DNA of 64,000 bases from Xiphophorus maculatus (GCF_002775205.1 NC_036447.1:16598501-16662500), one strand, 5' to 3'; counted from the first letter of the stretch, positions 28,831 through 41,660 are shown. Notes: generated by a model not told the origin, from the sequence alone. Program-made: numbers and translations.

Positions 28831-29056
28831 CGTTTCTTCTTACCGTCTTTATACTTTTTGTTGTAGAGAAAACAACAAGGTTGTGTCACAAGAAAGTCAT
28901 GCGTTTAGTTTCATCCATGTTGATAATGTCTCATGCATTCACTGCATTTTAGCTTCGTTTAACGTGCTACTTTTAACCCAGCCGCTGTTTTTACAGTTTT
29001 ATTAGATCAATACAAAGTTTATTGATTTTTTTTTCATTTATCGGTTGTTTTTTGTG

Positions 29057-29057
29057 C

Positions 29058-29107
<50 letters not shown>
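29057..29107. repeat. (ATT)n microsatellite
   Basis: About 16 uninterrupted ATT units. Confidence 0.95.
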
Positions 29108-29111
<4 letters not shown>

Positions 29112-29499
29112 GCATTATTATTTCAATGCAGTTTGTATTCACTCATATTTCGACCCAGGATTTTTTTTATTAATTAAAGAAATGCATACAAAATGTAAAT
29201 GAGTTTGTTTAACTTATTTTTAAATATAATTTAAAGTGCCACTGAAACTTTTGAAAGCCAAATTGTGTTTCTTGCTTTCATGCGTCACTATAACCTCGAG
29301 TTAGATTTGCTTTCCTCAAAAATAAATAGTTTTTGGAGGCCTTTGGGGAAAAAAATAACTTTAGATTGTGCACTTAAAACGTCAATCAATCGTTTTTCAT
29401 GGATTCAAATCAGTAAAAGTTTTATGACGTTGCTTAAAGTTATAATCTGATTTATTTTTTATTTTTTACAAGAAACTCCCCCCCCACCACCTTTCTTTA

Positions 29500-29950
29500 T
29501 GAGCGGAGGCGTGTAGAGACTCTTTAAAGGCAGATTGCTGCTTCTGCTGCAGATTATATTCCTGGCTAACCAAAACGTCGCAGTGAAAGCACAATATATT
29601 AATATGAAAACCCTGCGCTGAGTTACCTGTGCGTCCTCGGAGCTGCGGCTGCGTTCCGTCGGATATAAACCTGCCTTCTACTCGTCAAGAAGAAGTGCGC
29701 ACACGAAGGTAAAATCCTCATCATATTTCATGTGACGGTCCAGGTGAAACGGCTCGGCGCGCAGGTAAGGAGCACTCTGAGACTCTCTAACTTTATGATA
29801 GGCTCCGGGACTTCAGCCCCGACAGGCTCCGCCCCCTCGCAGCTGCAGCGAGCGTGGCTCCGCTTTGAAGATGAAGTCCCTCTTCGGCTGGAGGTGAGGA
29901 AACGGTTTGCTGTGGGAAGACGCGGGGTAAGCGGCAAACCATTTGCCTCA
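29500..29950. promoter_or_regulatory. GC-richer promoter-like island with candidate splice donors on both strands
   Basis: This segment is clearly richer in C, G and CpG than the surrounding AT-rich DNA. On the minus strand GACGCACAG precedes GTAACT (exon end 29627, donor from 29626), a candidate first exon of sp6. On the plus strand GGCGCGCAG precedes GTAAGG (donor near 29765), with a TATAAA at about 29664-29669 upstream, suggesting a divergent transcript. No conserved protein was recognised in either direction. Confidence 0.45.
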
Positions 29951-30306
29951 AGTAACTCGGAGACCATATGAGTGCTTTTCGTACCTCGTCTCCATATTGT
30001 CAATTCGTGGTTTTTTCAAAATTAATCCATCAGGACAATCAGCTGTTGCTGCCTGGGTCAATAAACCAACAACACTGAGGGCAACCAGAGAAGTTTACCA
30101 GTTGTTTGCTTTTTTTTTTTTTTTTTTATCCCACAAAGGGTTATGTTGATGTCTAGCTAACGTAGGGCCCCACTTTAAATTTGAACAAATATTATCTATA
30201 AAGAGAACATGGCTGTCAGATGTTTTAAACAAACGTGGCCCAAAACATAAGTAAACTGAGCTCCCAATTATAGAGGACTTCAAACATAATGTCAAAGCTA
30301 CAAATG

Positions 30307-30341
30307 AGCATTTATGTTCATAATATATGAACATAAATGCT
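30307..30341. repeat. Perfect inverted repeat, 16-bp arms, 3-nt loop
   Basis: Arms AGCATTTATGTTCATA (30307-30322) and exact complement (30326-30341). Confidence 0.85.
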
Positions 30342-33300
30342 AAAATGACCATATCGACTTTAAAATGATTAAAAAAAAAACAAAAATCTAATAAGGGTTT
30401 TAAAAACTGACTGTACAAAGTTGACCTTACAAGAAAAAATCTGTGCTGGAGCCGCACTTTATTCAGGCGTTAACTTCTAAATAATCAATTCATAAATTAC
30501 ATTTTTTTCCTGTATAGTTGTAAGCACTACTAATTAGGTAAGCCCTTCCCTCCCAGCTGGTCTTAATTAAATGCTGTACTCCAAACAACACTGCTAAACA
30601 GAAGAAAATAACCCTGTCTTTCAAAATTTAGTTCCAGTTCTTTATTTCATAAATTATGTCAAGTGAAAAATTAGATGTTCAAACATATCGTATAAATAAA
30701 TCAGTTGGTTGTAGCTTCAGTAATACACCTCTCCCTGCCTCTTCTCCCAGATTTTATCTCATTAAATCAGTGATACTCAGAGTACTGTAAAACCTTTTCT
30801 ATGGAACATGTAGCTAATATTCTAAGATACAAACTGCAGAGAAAATACAGAGTTAGCACAAAAACATTCCACCCCAAAAAACCTCTAAGGCCCTTTGAAA
30901 TGCACTTGTTGGACATTTCTGATTTAGCCACAACCACATAAGATCCTGAAACCTCTAAAGTGTAAATGTTTTTTTTTATGTACACATGTGTTATATTTCA
31001 AAAGGAGTCTTTTCAATACATGTCAAGGTTTTTGAATGTGAAACCAGTTTTAGTCAAGTGATAAGATTTTAACTGTAGTCACAGATTGATGACATTTTTG
31101 GTTTCTTTCTAAATGTGAAAGAAATATACTATTGGTTTTGTAACGTGTCTCGTGCTAAAATCCGTTGCTGACTGGTGGATCAGGACCTTGTGACGTCTCC
31201 TCCCCTGGAAGCTGCTGACTCCTGAGGACATGGAGCTTTGACGCAAGAACATGTCCACATTACCAAGGATACCTGGCAAAATTTACATTGTCTGCATCTC
31301 CTGTCAACAAACAAATAGGGATTTTACAAGAAAAACAGTCTTCCAGAGTGGAGATTTTTTTTTAAATTGTAGCATTGTGTATATGTGTGAACTCCTTATG
31401 ACATAAATTTCCAAATCCCACTTTTTTAAAACTGGGAACTGGAACATGGTGAATTTAGGATTGGTAATTTCCAGATCCAAGTTCGAGCTACAGTGTAAGA
31501 CAGCATAATTATCCACCAACATTTAGTCCTGCTTAACTGTTGTTTGTACTTGGAAAAGTTTTTTCCACACTTTTGCAAAGTGCCCGATGAGCTAAGTGAT
31601 TGACCAGCTCATATTTCAAGCCTCTGTTGCTTAGTAGCTCTAATTCACGGTTATTCACGGAATTTACCTTGCAAATAATTAATAGCGTTATTTCTGAGGA
31701 ATAGAACTACAGGCCGGCCAAGTACCATAAGTACTAACAGATTGCCTTGTTCTGAAGAAATACTAAAATAGGAATAACTAGCACTCCAAATATACCCAAA
31801 AGTTTTTATAAGAGCTTGTCAGATACCCGTAACAATCTGACAATGGCAGGTAGTTAAAACAGGTCCTATTTTAGCCCTTATTAAAACCTTTGGATATTTT
31901 TCTAATTTTTCTAGTTTTTTGTCTTCCTGTGTGATCAACTGCAAGCATGCTCAAGAGAGGTTTTTATGCTGTGGGGGTTCACTGAATATAATACCTATAA
32001 TACAGTATTTAACTTGTTTTGTTTTCACTTTTTTTGAAATTTTAACTAAGCATAAAACTCCACACATTAGATAAAAAAAAATCTGTTACTCATCAAAAAT
32101 TATTCTATGTCTTTGTCTTGACTTACCAGTTAAACAATCTTATAAAAGATATAAAAGGAGAAAAATCCAGGTCCAAATATGCAACATTAAATTGTGTTTG
32201 ACACATTCAGAGGTGGGAAAAAGACCAAGTAACACTGTAGTTTCCCATATGGTATATGGAAAATGACATTCCGTTTGTTTGTTTCTTTCTTTTTTTTCTT
32301 CAAACAAATACAAAATTTCTGCTTGTCAGAAGTTCATAGAATAAAACAACAATGTTCATTTTACTCAAACATTTACCTATAAAAAGTAAAATCAGAGAAA
32401 CTGATAGTTTTAAGTGGTCTTTTAATATTTTGTTTTCTAGAGCGCTTTATATATGAAAGGTTCTGTGGAAAAGAAAATTGGTCCAATTTGTGAACCGGAA
32501 GAATCTTTATGGACTTAATAAAATTATAATAACATGCCAAGCTCCTAAGATGTTGATGTTTAATAGAAGTTGCACTTTAAATTATTTTAATATTTTTTAT
32601 CTTCTTTTGAGGACCGTTTTTTTGTTTTTAATTTGGCCTTCCTCTGAGTTAATTTCTGTCCTGCCACAGCATGTTGGTGGAGGAGCTTCAAATCGACTGA
32701 CAAACACAGATCACAGACGGCCTCTTTCTCTGAAGCAGCACTTTACGAATGCTGAGTTTGACCTGCTACACCACAGGATATTCAGGATATACGAGCAGCA
32801 CAATTCTAATTCAACCCACCACTTATTTGATTCGCTTTAGTGACACAAAGACTGAGCTTCCAAGTCAGGAGCATTTTCTTTGACGTTAGAGCTTTGCCTA
32901 TAATGATACGCTGTAACACATCTTCTATAAAGTGTGATTGAGAATCTGAAAAAAAATGAGGGATTATTTGAAGTAAATCAGGATGCAAAACTGCATGTTT
33001 CATGAGTTTCTGGATGATGCAGAGGAGCTCAGACCACACACCACGTCTAAATGGTGTTTACGGACATCCTTAAATAGTTAAGCTTATTTCCTCATGAATA
33101 CAATGCAGCACAATCAGAAAGAGTCTGCCAGATAGCATTTAATTACAGTGCAGTTTTGTGTCGGTGGCTCACTAACTCTCCTAATGATTAAAATATGTTT
33201 GGATGGCTTGTTTGATAGCTTTTATTCCTGTGTCTGCTGACATATTGCTTTTTTATGTGAGTCTACAAGAAAACGTCTGTGATTCTTTAAACGATCTTTC

Positions 33301-33639
33301 CGAAGAGTTTTTTTTTTTCCCAAAGTGATTACATTTGCTTTTGTCTTCTAAGCATCAGAATCCGTGTGATGGATTTCAGAGCTATGTGAAACTGCAGCGC
33401 TTTAAATAATTTCTTGAACTCGTTATACAAGAACAAGAAAACACAAAGTGTAAAAAAAAACCTTCATGAAGATGTTTACATTCCTATATGTCAATCTGTA
33501 GCTTCTTCTTTGTGTGCTTGCTGTGGTTAGTTGATGCAAAGAATATAAGATAACAAGTTTTTAATCTTTTTCATCCCTCTGGGTTTATGGTGTTGGGAAG
33601 TGAGTCGAGTAAAAGAAACGTAACAATGCTAGTTGTTTT

Positions 33640-33745
33640 AGTCAAGAGGCTAAAAAGTGCCTCATCATACTTAACAGATCGTCATTTTGACCTGGCTCTC
33701 CACCTTATTCCTATAACCTGTGGTATTTAGTGTAAATTGAGTTTG
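33640..33745. repeat. Low-copy unclassified repeat, partial copy 3
   Basis: CTCATCATACTTAACAGATC followed by GTCATTTTGACC and a CTCCACCTTATTCC stretch resemble the left part of copies 1 and 2. Weaker match. Confidence 0.35.
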
Positions 33746-34163
33746 CTTATTTTGAACCAGCCTCATTACAAGAAAACCACCGATATCTCTTCCAGAGAAG
33801 ATAAGGATCACAACATGTAGGGATATAAGGTTTTACACTATAATGAGATAATGTAATCATCGCTGCAGCTGACGTGGAGAAATGAACTCTGATGACTAAG
33901 TTTATTAACATATTTGGTGTATTTGTCAACTCCTTTGAAGAACAGAGGTAAAACAGGTTTATTCATTTTGCATTGATTAATCATTGAGAGTGCCTTCACT
34001 TTGTGTTTCATTATTTTTAAGTATCATTTTCCTGCTTTGAGTTGCAATGGACAGACCAAGTTGTAAGACACCAATTAATTATTAGCAATTATAACATGTT
34101 ACCATCATTTATTAAAGCTAAACTAATTCCAGCTTTACTCTTAGCGGTGTGGCTAATCCTTTT

Positions 34164-34220
34164 GAGAAGCTTACACTTCTGCTGTAAGCTTCTCGGCAAA
34201 AGAAACATTTTTCTTTTGCC
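34164..34220. repeat. Two adjoining perfect hairpins (12-bp and 11-bp arms)
   Basis: Hairpin 1: 34164-34175 with 34183-34194. Hairpin 2 starts at the next base: 34195-34205 with 34210-34220. They abut without a spacer. Confidence 0.85.
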
Positions 34221-35949
34221 AATTTCCGTCAATATAAAACGTATGAAGTTCAGGTTCAAACTTCAGGTTTGTGTGTGAATTTTTGATTAAAATAAGCCTG
34301 TCCTTAATTTCATTGAAGTCACTCGCAATGTTGAGGATCCAGAAATGTTACTGAAGTAGGTATAAAGATATTCATGATTTAACTCAAGCAAAAGTAAAAA
34401 AAATGCAGCCTAGTAAAACCACTCCAAAAATGACCGAACATTTTCTCCAAAATGTTACTTAAGTAGATGTAACTGAGTACATTTAACTAGTTACTACCTA
34501 CATCTGGTTACATTTACTCATATAAGTGCTCAGTGAGAGACAGCAAACATTTTCAATGCTGCAGCACTAACGCAGCAGAAGACTGCCTCCATATCTGCAG
34601 GCGAAACAAACTATCAGGGAGAAAACAGGAAATGTCAGCATCATTCAACACAGTCATCGATCGTCAGTGGTTTTAGTCTTTGAAAAGCCACACCAGATTT
34701 TCTGCTTCACCCAATCCAAGTTTGCTTTACCATTGTTTTCTCTTCTTCCATGTAATCTGTCCACACGCTGATTCCTGTTCTTACATTATGTAAGAAACAT
34801 AATCCTCCATTTCCACAGACCTGAAATCACAAATCAGTATCTACAGCATTTCTCTCCCCTCTTTTGTGGCCTCTTAAACTGCAGCTTGCTCTTTACAATT
34901 AGCTAACCTATGGGAGATTTATACTTTTGTTTTGAGAAGTATCTGAGCTTTGTTTTGAAAGGTCATCAAAATCCCTTTTCATCTTTAGTGTATTTCTGTT
35001 AATCGTGTGGAACCTACTTTTTGAATAATCTTAGCAAATAAATTTTAAGATCTTTTTGCAGACCATCTGTAAACTATAATATGGAAATCCAGTTTATTAT
35101 TCAATTTGATTGCTGGTTTGGGCTTCAAAATCTTAGAAACTAACATGTACAAGACTGTCTCTTATTTTGAAGAGTGTCTCTTGGCTTTATTTTGTAATTC
35201 AAACTGACTGCTCTGTTTGATCAATGATATAAGCCCACTTGCATTGAATAATCCCTTTTAATGACTGATTATTCACTTCCCATTCATGTATATGGCCAGC
35301 ACCAGTTGAGTTCAAACAAGCTCACGCTTGTGACATCTCATATAAGATGATTTATAACACAGATTACATTCTTAAATGCTTCATTTTTCTCTGACTATCT
35401 GCTCACTTGTACTTGCAAATTCCTTTTGTTTTCATCATCGTATCAGTTCTGCATTCTGTGTCTTCTTATCTAATCTCTGGCAGAAACAACCGTCACAAAA
35501 ACCATTAAAATGCAGTGACTCGACAGCTGTAGGTAGTTCTGCCTCAGTGATGTGATTGTTGTCATATTTGTTTTGCACAATCTAAGTAAATAGTGTCGCT
35601 ACTTGCTTCTATCTCTTGTGTTTCACAGTGATTTGTCAGGAATGGTTTCTCTGTATTTTGTTTTTTGCTTCCATTTGAAGCCACCACGGCTGAAACAAAG
35701 CATCAGTCTCAGCTCTTGGTTTATTTCTGTTTATTCAAAGACACTGTTAGAGGATTTTGGAAGGTATTAAATACTAATCAATAGCATTCTAATCAAGCTA
35801 TTAAAAATGTAAAGTGTTTTTGTCAACTATGTATTTTGTTTACAATTTGACCAGAGACAGTCCAGTCCACCATTTTTATATTTTTTATTTTACAAAAGAA
35901 AATCTAAAAGTATATGTACTTATCCCCCATTACTCAGAAAGTCCAGTAT

Positions 35950-36060
35950 CTAACTAGATCCATCTTCCAATCGACTCTGACCAACCTGCTCCAGAAAAGC
36001 GTGCCTTCAGTATGGTGCTGCCATCACCATGTCTCACCATAAACATGCGTCTTTTCATAA
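35950..36060 (-). mobile_element. Tc1-like transposon fragment (antisense)
   Basis: GATCCATCTTCCAATCGACT, TGACCAACCTGCTCCAGAAA and GGTGCTGCCATCACCATGTC are in the order seen in antisense Tc1-like transposase (the GGTGGTGGCAGCATC neighbourhood). Confidence 0.6.
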
Positions 36061-36369
36061 GATCAGAAATTTTATTTTTCTAACACTTTGTTCTCATTAC
36101 AGCAGAATACTTTCTTTCACATTTCTGCAAGCTGAAAATAAGACTTAACTTTTTAAATACAACTGCCTAATAGTTGTCCCATCACCTGAACTTTAGCTCT
36201 CTGCAGCTCCTGTGAAGGTGTGATGTGTTTCCTTCTTTCTCTGTTTAACAAGCAAGAATTTAACTTCATATATGCAGTCTCAACTGTAGTTGAGCAACAT
36301 TACTAATGCAGAAGTGAAGCTTTCAAGCAGTGAGCGACACGTCTTAGCTTTGGTTGTCAAGAAAAATCT

Positions 36370-36396
36370 AAATCTATTCTTTTTAAGAATAGATTT
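36370..36396. repeat. Perfect inverted repeat, 12-bp arms, 3-nt loop
   Basis: AAATCTATTCTT (36370-36381) and exact complement (36385-36396). Confidence 0.8.
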
Positions 36397-37705
36397 GAAA
36401 GGGTTACTACTAACTTATCAATGTTTTTTGCCTTGTTCACAAGCAAAATCTAATTTTTGGTTTCTTTATGACATTGAGGGCAAACCAGGTTAATGAAAGA
36501 TTAAGAGGAGACGTTTAAATTGTCTGTAACATTTTATTAGACTATTGCACCATTCTTACTGGTTACAATTGAACACTTTGTTTTGTCAGTATATTTCTGT
36601 ATTGTTTTCGATTCCTGTCACATAAAGCTGGTTGTGGGTCTGATCCGCTGGCCTGTGGCTGGACAGACTTGTCTGTAGTCCCATGGGAACTACTACGGTG
36701 TCCCAGACAAATCCTTCTGCCAACAAGCCAACCTTCAGAGATCTAGGCAACCTAAAGCCCCACTTCCCCTCCACAGTCAACTAAAAAAATCCAAGCAAAG
36801 TAAACAGTAAGCACCTAGTAGTCAACTTCCTTATCCTTGTTAATTATTCAAAATCCTGGAAGAGCACCTCAGCCCACAGTGTTCCTCCCTGTGTTTTTTT
36901 TTCCCCCTTCACACAGGAGCTCACTCACCACAGCGGCCCCCGTCAACCTCCTCCTGCCTCCCCTTTCAACTTCAAACCCAGTCATTTCTGCAAGCTGAGC
37001 TTTGATTGTACCAAACACCTGTATTTTTCATGGAGAGACTTCCTCGCGAGCCCCCGCCCCCCATCTTTGATTGTTAAACAGCAGTGGCGCCGTCATTACT
37101 GTCTGTGCGACTGATGCCGCCCAGCTTCCCCTCCCACATTTCCACCTCTGCCTTTTAACCGGAACTTTAATTCCTCTGAAAGAAAATTTGGATCACTTCA
37201 TTTCATCTAATTTCCCAAGAAACCCCCCTCTTTTTCTCTGCGTGTGTTTAGAACTTTAAATTGTGCGGTTGGATTCATCAAACGTCATAAAGATAATCAC
37301 AGATTTCCTTGCAGCTGTAAACTGAACGCACCGTGCAAAAAAAAAAAAAAAGAAAGAAATAAAAAGGGCACATCATCATTTTGGAAAATGTGGAAACTTA
37401 CCAAATTTGTTGCATCTCGATGTAGCTGGACAGCCGGCGTTGTTTCTGTAGCTCACCTGTAATCCTCCAGGAAGACATTCAGACGTATACAAACAGACAC
37501 ACACCTTTGCAGCAGTAATACCATGCTTTATTAGATGGCCTCCTCTGCTGCCATCCTGTCTCCCCCCTCAGATTAATATCCTCTGGGCTTCTCACCAGCT
37601 GTTTCCGTCCCCTAAAACCTCTCATCTTTCTCCGGCCAGCCCTCCGCTTCACATACCAGGCTTCGCAAACTGGCCGACAACACAGCAACAATCCTTCTGT
37701 CAATA

Positions 37706-38740
37706 CAGAGCCTTGCAAAAGGATTTCAATTTTTCACCTTTTGTTGCATTACAACCACAAAATTCAGTGCATTTATCATTGAATGTGATAGACAAACAAA
37801 ATTACTGAATAAAATTCTGAAAATATGTGGCATGCAATTATACTCATCTCCACTGAGGCAATATTTTGTTGAAAATCCTAGACTTCAATTATTGCTACAA
37901 GTCTTTAAGGTGTCTCTACCAAAGTTACATTTTTAGAGACTGACATTTATCTGAGGGAGATTTGATTCATAGCGTCTGATTGTCCTGCTGTAGGAGTCGC
38001 AAACCTTTGCAGCTGTAAAATCCTGCAGTCCAGGTAAACCAAACTTTTAGAGCCACAAAAGCAATCTGTCTCTTTGTAAAGCAAGAAGATTGATTTTAAA
38101 TATAAGCAACAGTTTTGTTTTTATGTTTAATACATTTTTACTTTCCTCTAAATGTCAGTAAAGCATATAGTTTTCAACCTATCGACTTCATCTGACTTGC
38201 TTTAGCAATCTATAAAAGGAGTATTAAAAACATTTTGTCATTTTTTGTGGCAATGTTATGGATATGTTGTATGAAAACCTAATAAAACTGGTAAAACTAG
38301 GATATTTTTGATTGTCTTTACATTTGAAAATATTGCTCAATCACAGTAGGAGGTGTAAAAAGCCACAGGTTGCAGATGTCTGTGCTAGAAGGTCAGTTTC
38401 CACCTGAGCATTCAATCTTTTTCTTCAGATTTTCCCATCAGCAGTGACGAGCTTTCTTGTCCCATCTGATGAAAAGCAATCTCACAGCATGATACTGTCA
38501 CCACCATGTTTTTCTGCAAAAGAGGTGTGTTCATGGAGATGTGTAGTGTTCGTTTTAAAGGTCGACTTAAACTTTGAATTTAGTCCCATTTAATCAGAGC
38601 ACCTTCTACATTTTTTATCTGTCCTGAATGCCTATGGCAGATTATTAATGGACTCCTTCTGACTTGCTTTCAACATCTGCTTTCTTTTTTTATGGTACAT
38701 GGTGTGTGTAAGAAGGTTCCCTGTTGACAGATGTATATAA
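37706..38740 (-). mobile_element. Tc1-like transposon remnant (antisense), same family as 20514
   Basis: Begins after a TA with CAGAGCCTTGCAAAAGGATT, a variant of the terminal repeat at 20514, followed by TTGCATTACAACCACAAAAT. Further right, antisense transposase phrases appear: TCAGCAGTGACGAGCTTTCT, CACAGCATGATACTGTCACC, TTAATCAGAGCACCTTCTAC. The region 38040-38390 looks unrelated and may be an insertion. The right terminal repeat was not found, so the end is approximate. Confidence 0.65.
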
Positions 38741-39349
38741 TGTATTTTTATGGATTAACTGCACAATCTCCACGTTTCACTAAAGGAACTGTGTGTTCAG
38801 GGTGATGCGTGTTGCCGTCTGTAAAGTCCTGAGATCTTTGCAGTGATCATGATTCATAAGACTCTGGTTTAATTTTATGGTTTTGACTTTGAGTTTTGTG
38901 TAATTTCAGGTTGATTTTTTATTTTAGTAAATTCTTGTCACTTCTCATGTTCTGTTCAGAAATTCATAGTTGTTTAACTCTTTCCAGAATTGCCTTATAT
39001 TCAGTTAATTTTTCTCTTTGTTTCTTTGTCATATTTACTTCATTATTTCTATAACTTCCCTATATTCAATCTGTTGTTTGCAGTCCTGCTTTTCTCTTTA
39101 GCCCTGGTCAAATCCACCTGTAATATTATAATCCAAATTTAGTCTCAGTTTTCCTATAAGGACACCTCTTAAGATAATCAGAGCTTTAAAAGCAGATTTT
39201 TTCCCCTCAAATTTGTCTTTGTTTTTGCTTCCCCCCTCCCCACTTAAAAGTTTCAGATCATAAAACAATATTAATATCAGAAGAAACTGCATAAGTATTA
39301 ATTGCAGTCTTCAAATACTGATTTCATTTAAAAAAAAAGTTATTTTGAG

Positions 39350-39860
39350 AATTTAAAGTGAGACCAACTGCCAACTGGGGTCAGCATGGCAGAGGGTTTG
39401 ATAATAAGAGAATTGACCACCAGGAGACCAGAACATGGAGGACAGTGACCAGCAATGAACAAAGAAACCCATTGAGCTAATATACTGAGGTAGGAGTGGG
39501 GAATGGCATTGTATTTAGGTGAGGCTAATCAGGGGAATGTGGAACAGCAAAGCAGGGAGGCTGAGGGAAGATTAATGACAGACAGATGAAACTAAGTTAG
39601 TCACGTAGGAACTACAAGCCAAGGGGGAAAGACTAAATGTAATAAAGAAGAATAATTCAAAATGCACTAAGAAGAGAATATAGCAATAAACTGACAACCT
39701 TAAAATGAATGAAGTGATATGGGAAAACAGTGTGGACGGTAATGAATGAGTGAATATGGCAAGACCAATTCAACAACAAAAAAACGACAAAGAAATGGTC
39801 AACAAACCAACACAAAAGAAAACCAAAACACAAAAACATTTTGATCAGAAGTAAAAGAAA
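39350..39860. mobile_element. Possible degenerate repeat element
   Basis: A purine-rich stretch with phrases such as GCAGGGAGGCTGAGGGAAGA and AACTACAAGCCAAGGGGGAA that differ in composition from their surroundings. It resembles repeat-type sequence, but no termini or coding remnants were identified. Confidence 0.25.
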
Positions 39861-39989
39861 CAGCAGAAATCATTCTGATGCTCTGTGTGAATGTACAGTT
39901 ATTGGTTCCTTATTAAATCATGAATTATGGCTTCGTTTCATGGGCAAAATAAAATTAAACAAAATCATAATAAAATGTTTGTCAACATG

Positions 39990-40640
39990 AAGTAGGCTAA
40001 AAGATCTTCAAAAGCAACACATCATGTCCTGATCTAAGGAAATTGAAGAACGGAGGAGAAACAAAGCCACTGACATTTATCAGTCTGGAAAAGGTTAAAA
40101 GGTCATTCATGAGGCTTTGGAAGTCAAGTGAACCACAGTGAGGGTTCACAAACTGAGAAAACAGGGAACAGTTTTCTATCATTGAATGGCCATGGAATGC
40201 ATCACCGACTCATTTAGAAGATCTCACAGCAGCATATGAAGCATTGCAGGCCACCGTTACCTCAGCTAAGGTCTGTGTTCATTATTGATTAAGAAGAACA
40301 AGACTGGGACACAACAGTATCCATGGGGGAGTTTTAAAAGTGTGCTGACCAAATATAAAAAACATTCTGTGAAACTTTCTGGAAATTATGCATCCCATTA
40401 CATCTGGCACAAAACTAACAAAGCATATATAAGAGAAACAGCATGACTGCTTTGGTGCTGCAGGTCTGGGCAAGTTGGTGTAATCAATGGAACTATAAAT
40501 TCTTTCATGAAACCATCTATCCTTTCCATTCAGCTTTGCCGTTTTAACCAGCATCACGCTGTAATATCACATTAAATCCCATGATAATACGTTGAAGTTG
40601 GTGATTACAAAGCGGCAAAATGTAAAAAAGCTAAAAAAGT
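39990..40640 (+). mobile_element. Tc1-like transposase remnant (sense)
   Basis: In sense orientation GACATTTATCAGTCTGGAAA then AGGTTAAAAGGTCATTCATG and GTGAACCACAGTGAGGGTTC match the N-terminal DNA-binding region of a Tc1-like transposase; later TGCATCCCATTACATCTGGC, GGTGCTGCAGGTCTGGGCAA and AATGGAACTATAAATTCTTT match the central region. Many stops and frameshifts; a dead copy. Confidence 0.65.
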
Positions 40641-41257
40641 ATAAAAGATTTTCCAAATGTGTGTTCACAAAATGTATATAGGTGCCAACCATGGTGCTGA
40701 TAAAGTGAGGCTTGATTGGATTTATCTTTAAAGACTCATCAAGACAGTTAATTTATTCTCCATAAGGACGAAAAACAAAGCTAATTTAATAACTTGTTGT
40801 CACTAACAGAGTAACATCCAATTTCCTTCTTAGCTGTACTTGACTAATTACCTGTTGTTCATCACACTTTAAGTCAAAATAGCAGCTTGTTACTTGTGTA
40901 GTTTGATATATAAATGCATTTACAAGCCTCGCTCATCTGTTAGTTTCACTATGTCCGTGCTGGCTTACACGCATGTTTCTGCGTGTGTGTGTGTGTATGC
41001 GCATGTTGTTTACGTGTACAATCCTTTCCTTGGGTGTGTCTGCTTTTGGCTCAGGTGGGTGTTTACTTCTCATGGTGTTTTGTGTGAAGGCAGACAGGAT
41101 GTGCGATGCTTGTCAGCAGCTCCGGGAGATGAAAGGCCGGAGGAGGGAGTGGAAGTTGCCTGCTGCCGTTCAGGTAACAGGATGTCTTCTCACAGATTTC
41201 TCAACTTTTCAGGCCCATCGCCCTCAGCGCTCCCCAAAGGCTGTGTGGAGACATCAG

Positions 41258-41660
41258 TCAGGAGCGTGCTGCTTTGCCAAATAACTCATCACCTCCTCCC
41301 AATTTGGCATAAGTGGGATTCAAGGGGGTCCAGGTGTTTCTTCTTGACAGATGAGCTTGGGTTGAGGGTTTGACGTAGACAAACTGCCACTCACGGGCAA
41401 GTGAACTGATAAAACGTTCATTCGTCATGATTGCACCATCAAAACACGCAACCTGAGTACCTTTTAAAAATGGAATCTGCTCATATGCGTATTGACCATT
41501 GGTGCTCATTGACTTATAAACAATTGGGTCAAAGAAAGGATTACGCATGTCAGTCAGTGCAGCTGAGCTGGTTTGCATGACTAAAGAAAACATTTCTAGG
41601 ATTCTTTTTGACAAAGCTTTTGTAAAAGGCTTGATGCCATTGCTGTTGGCTTTCGGTTGA
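41258..41660 (-). other. Unassigned minus-strand open segment, about 130 codons
   Basis: The minus strand is open from a TAA near 41660 to a TGA at 41258. The reading includes ALSKRILEMFSLVMQTSSAA, NPFFDPIVYKSM, QIPFLKGTQVACFDGAIM and AREWQFVYVKPSTQA, with a composition more like a real protein than a chance frame. The first ATG downstream of the upstream stop is internal and no splice sites were convincing. I do not recognise it. A decayed mobile-element or captured gene fragment is as likely as a chance frame. Confidence 0.3.

Larger units (their letters stand above)
23354..29626 (-). other. Presumed first intron of sp6 (no coding sequence seen)
   Basis: Minus-strand interval between the acceptor at 23354 and a candidate donor at 29626. 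It contains the TG repeat, a duplicated low-copy element (25290-25440 and 26010-26170) and AT-rich unique sequence. It is inferred from splice-site strength alone and not proven to be one intron. Confidence 0.4.

Noticed and set aside
29728-30003. Overlapping frames in the GC-richer island
   Set aside because: No recognisable motif on either strand; CpG-rich DNA is poor in stops. Annotated as promoter-like instead.
40894-41373. 159-codon plus-strand frame, including MCDACQQLREMKGRRREWKL before a CAG|GTAACA
   Set aside because: The upstream half is low-complexity (TG-rich), the acceptor side is weak and no homologue was recognised. Considered as a possible exon but not supported.
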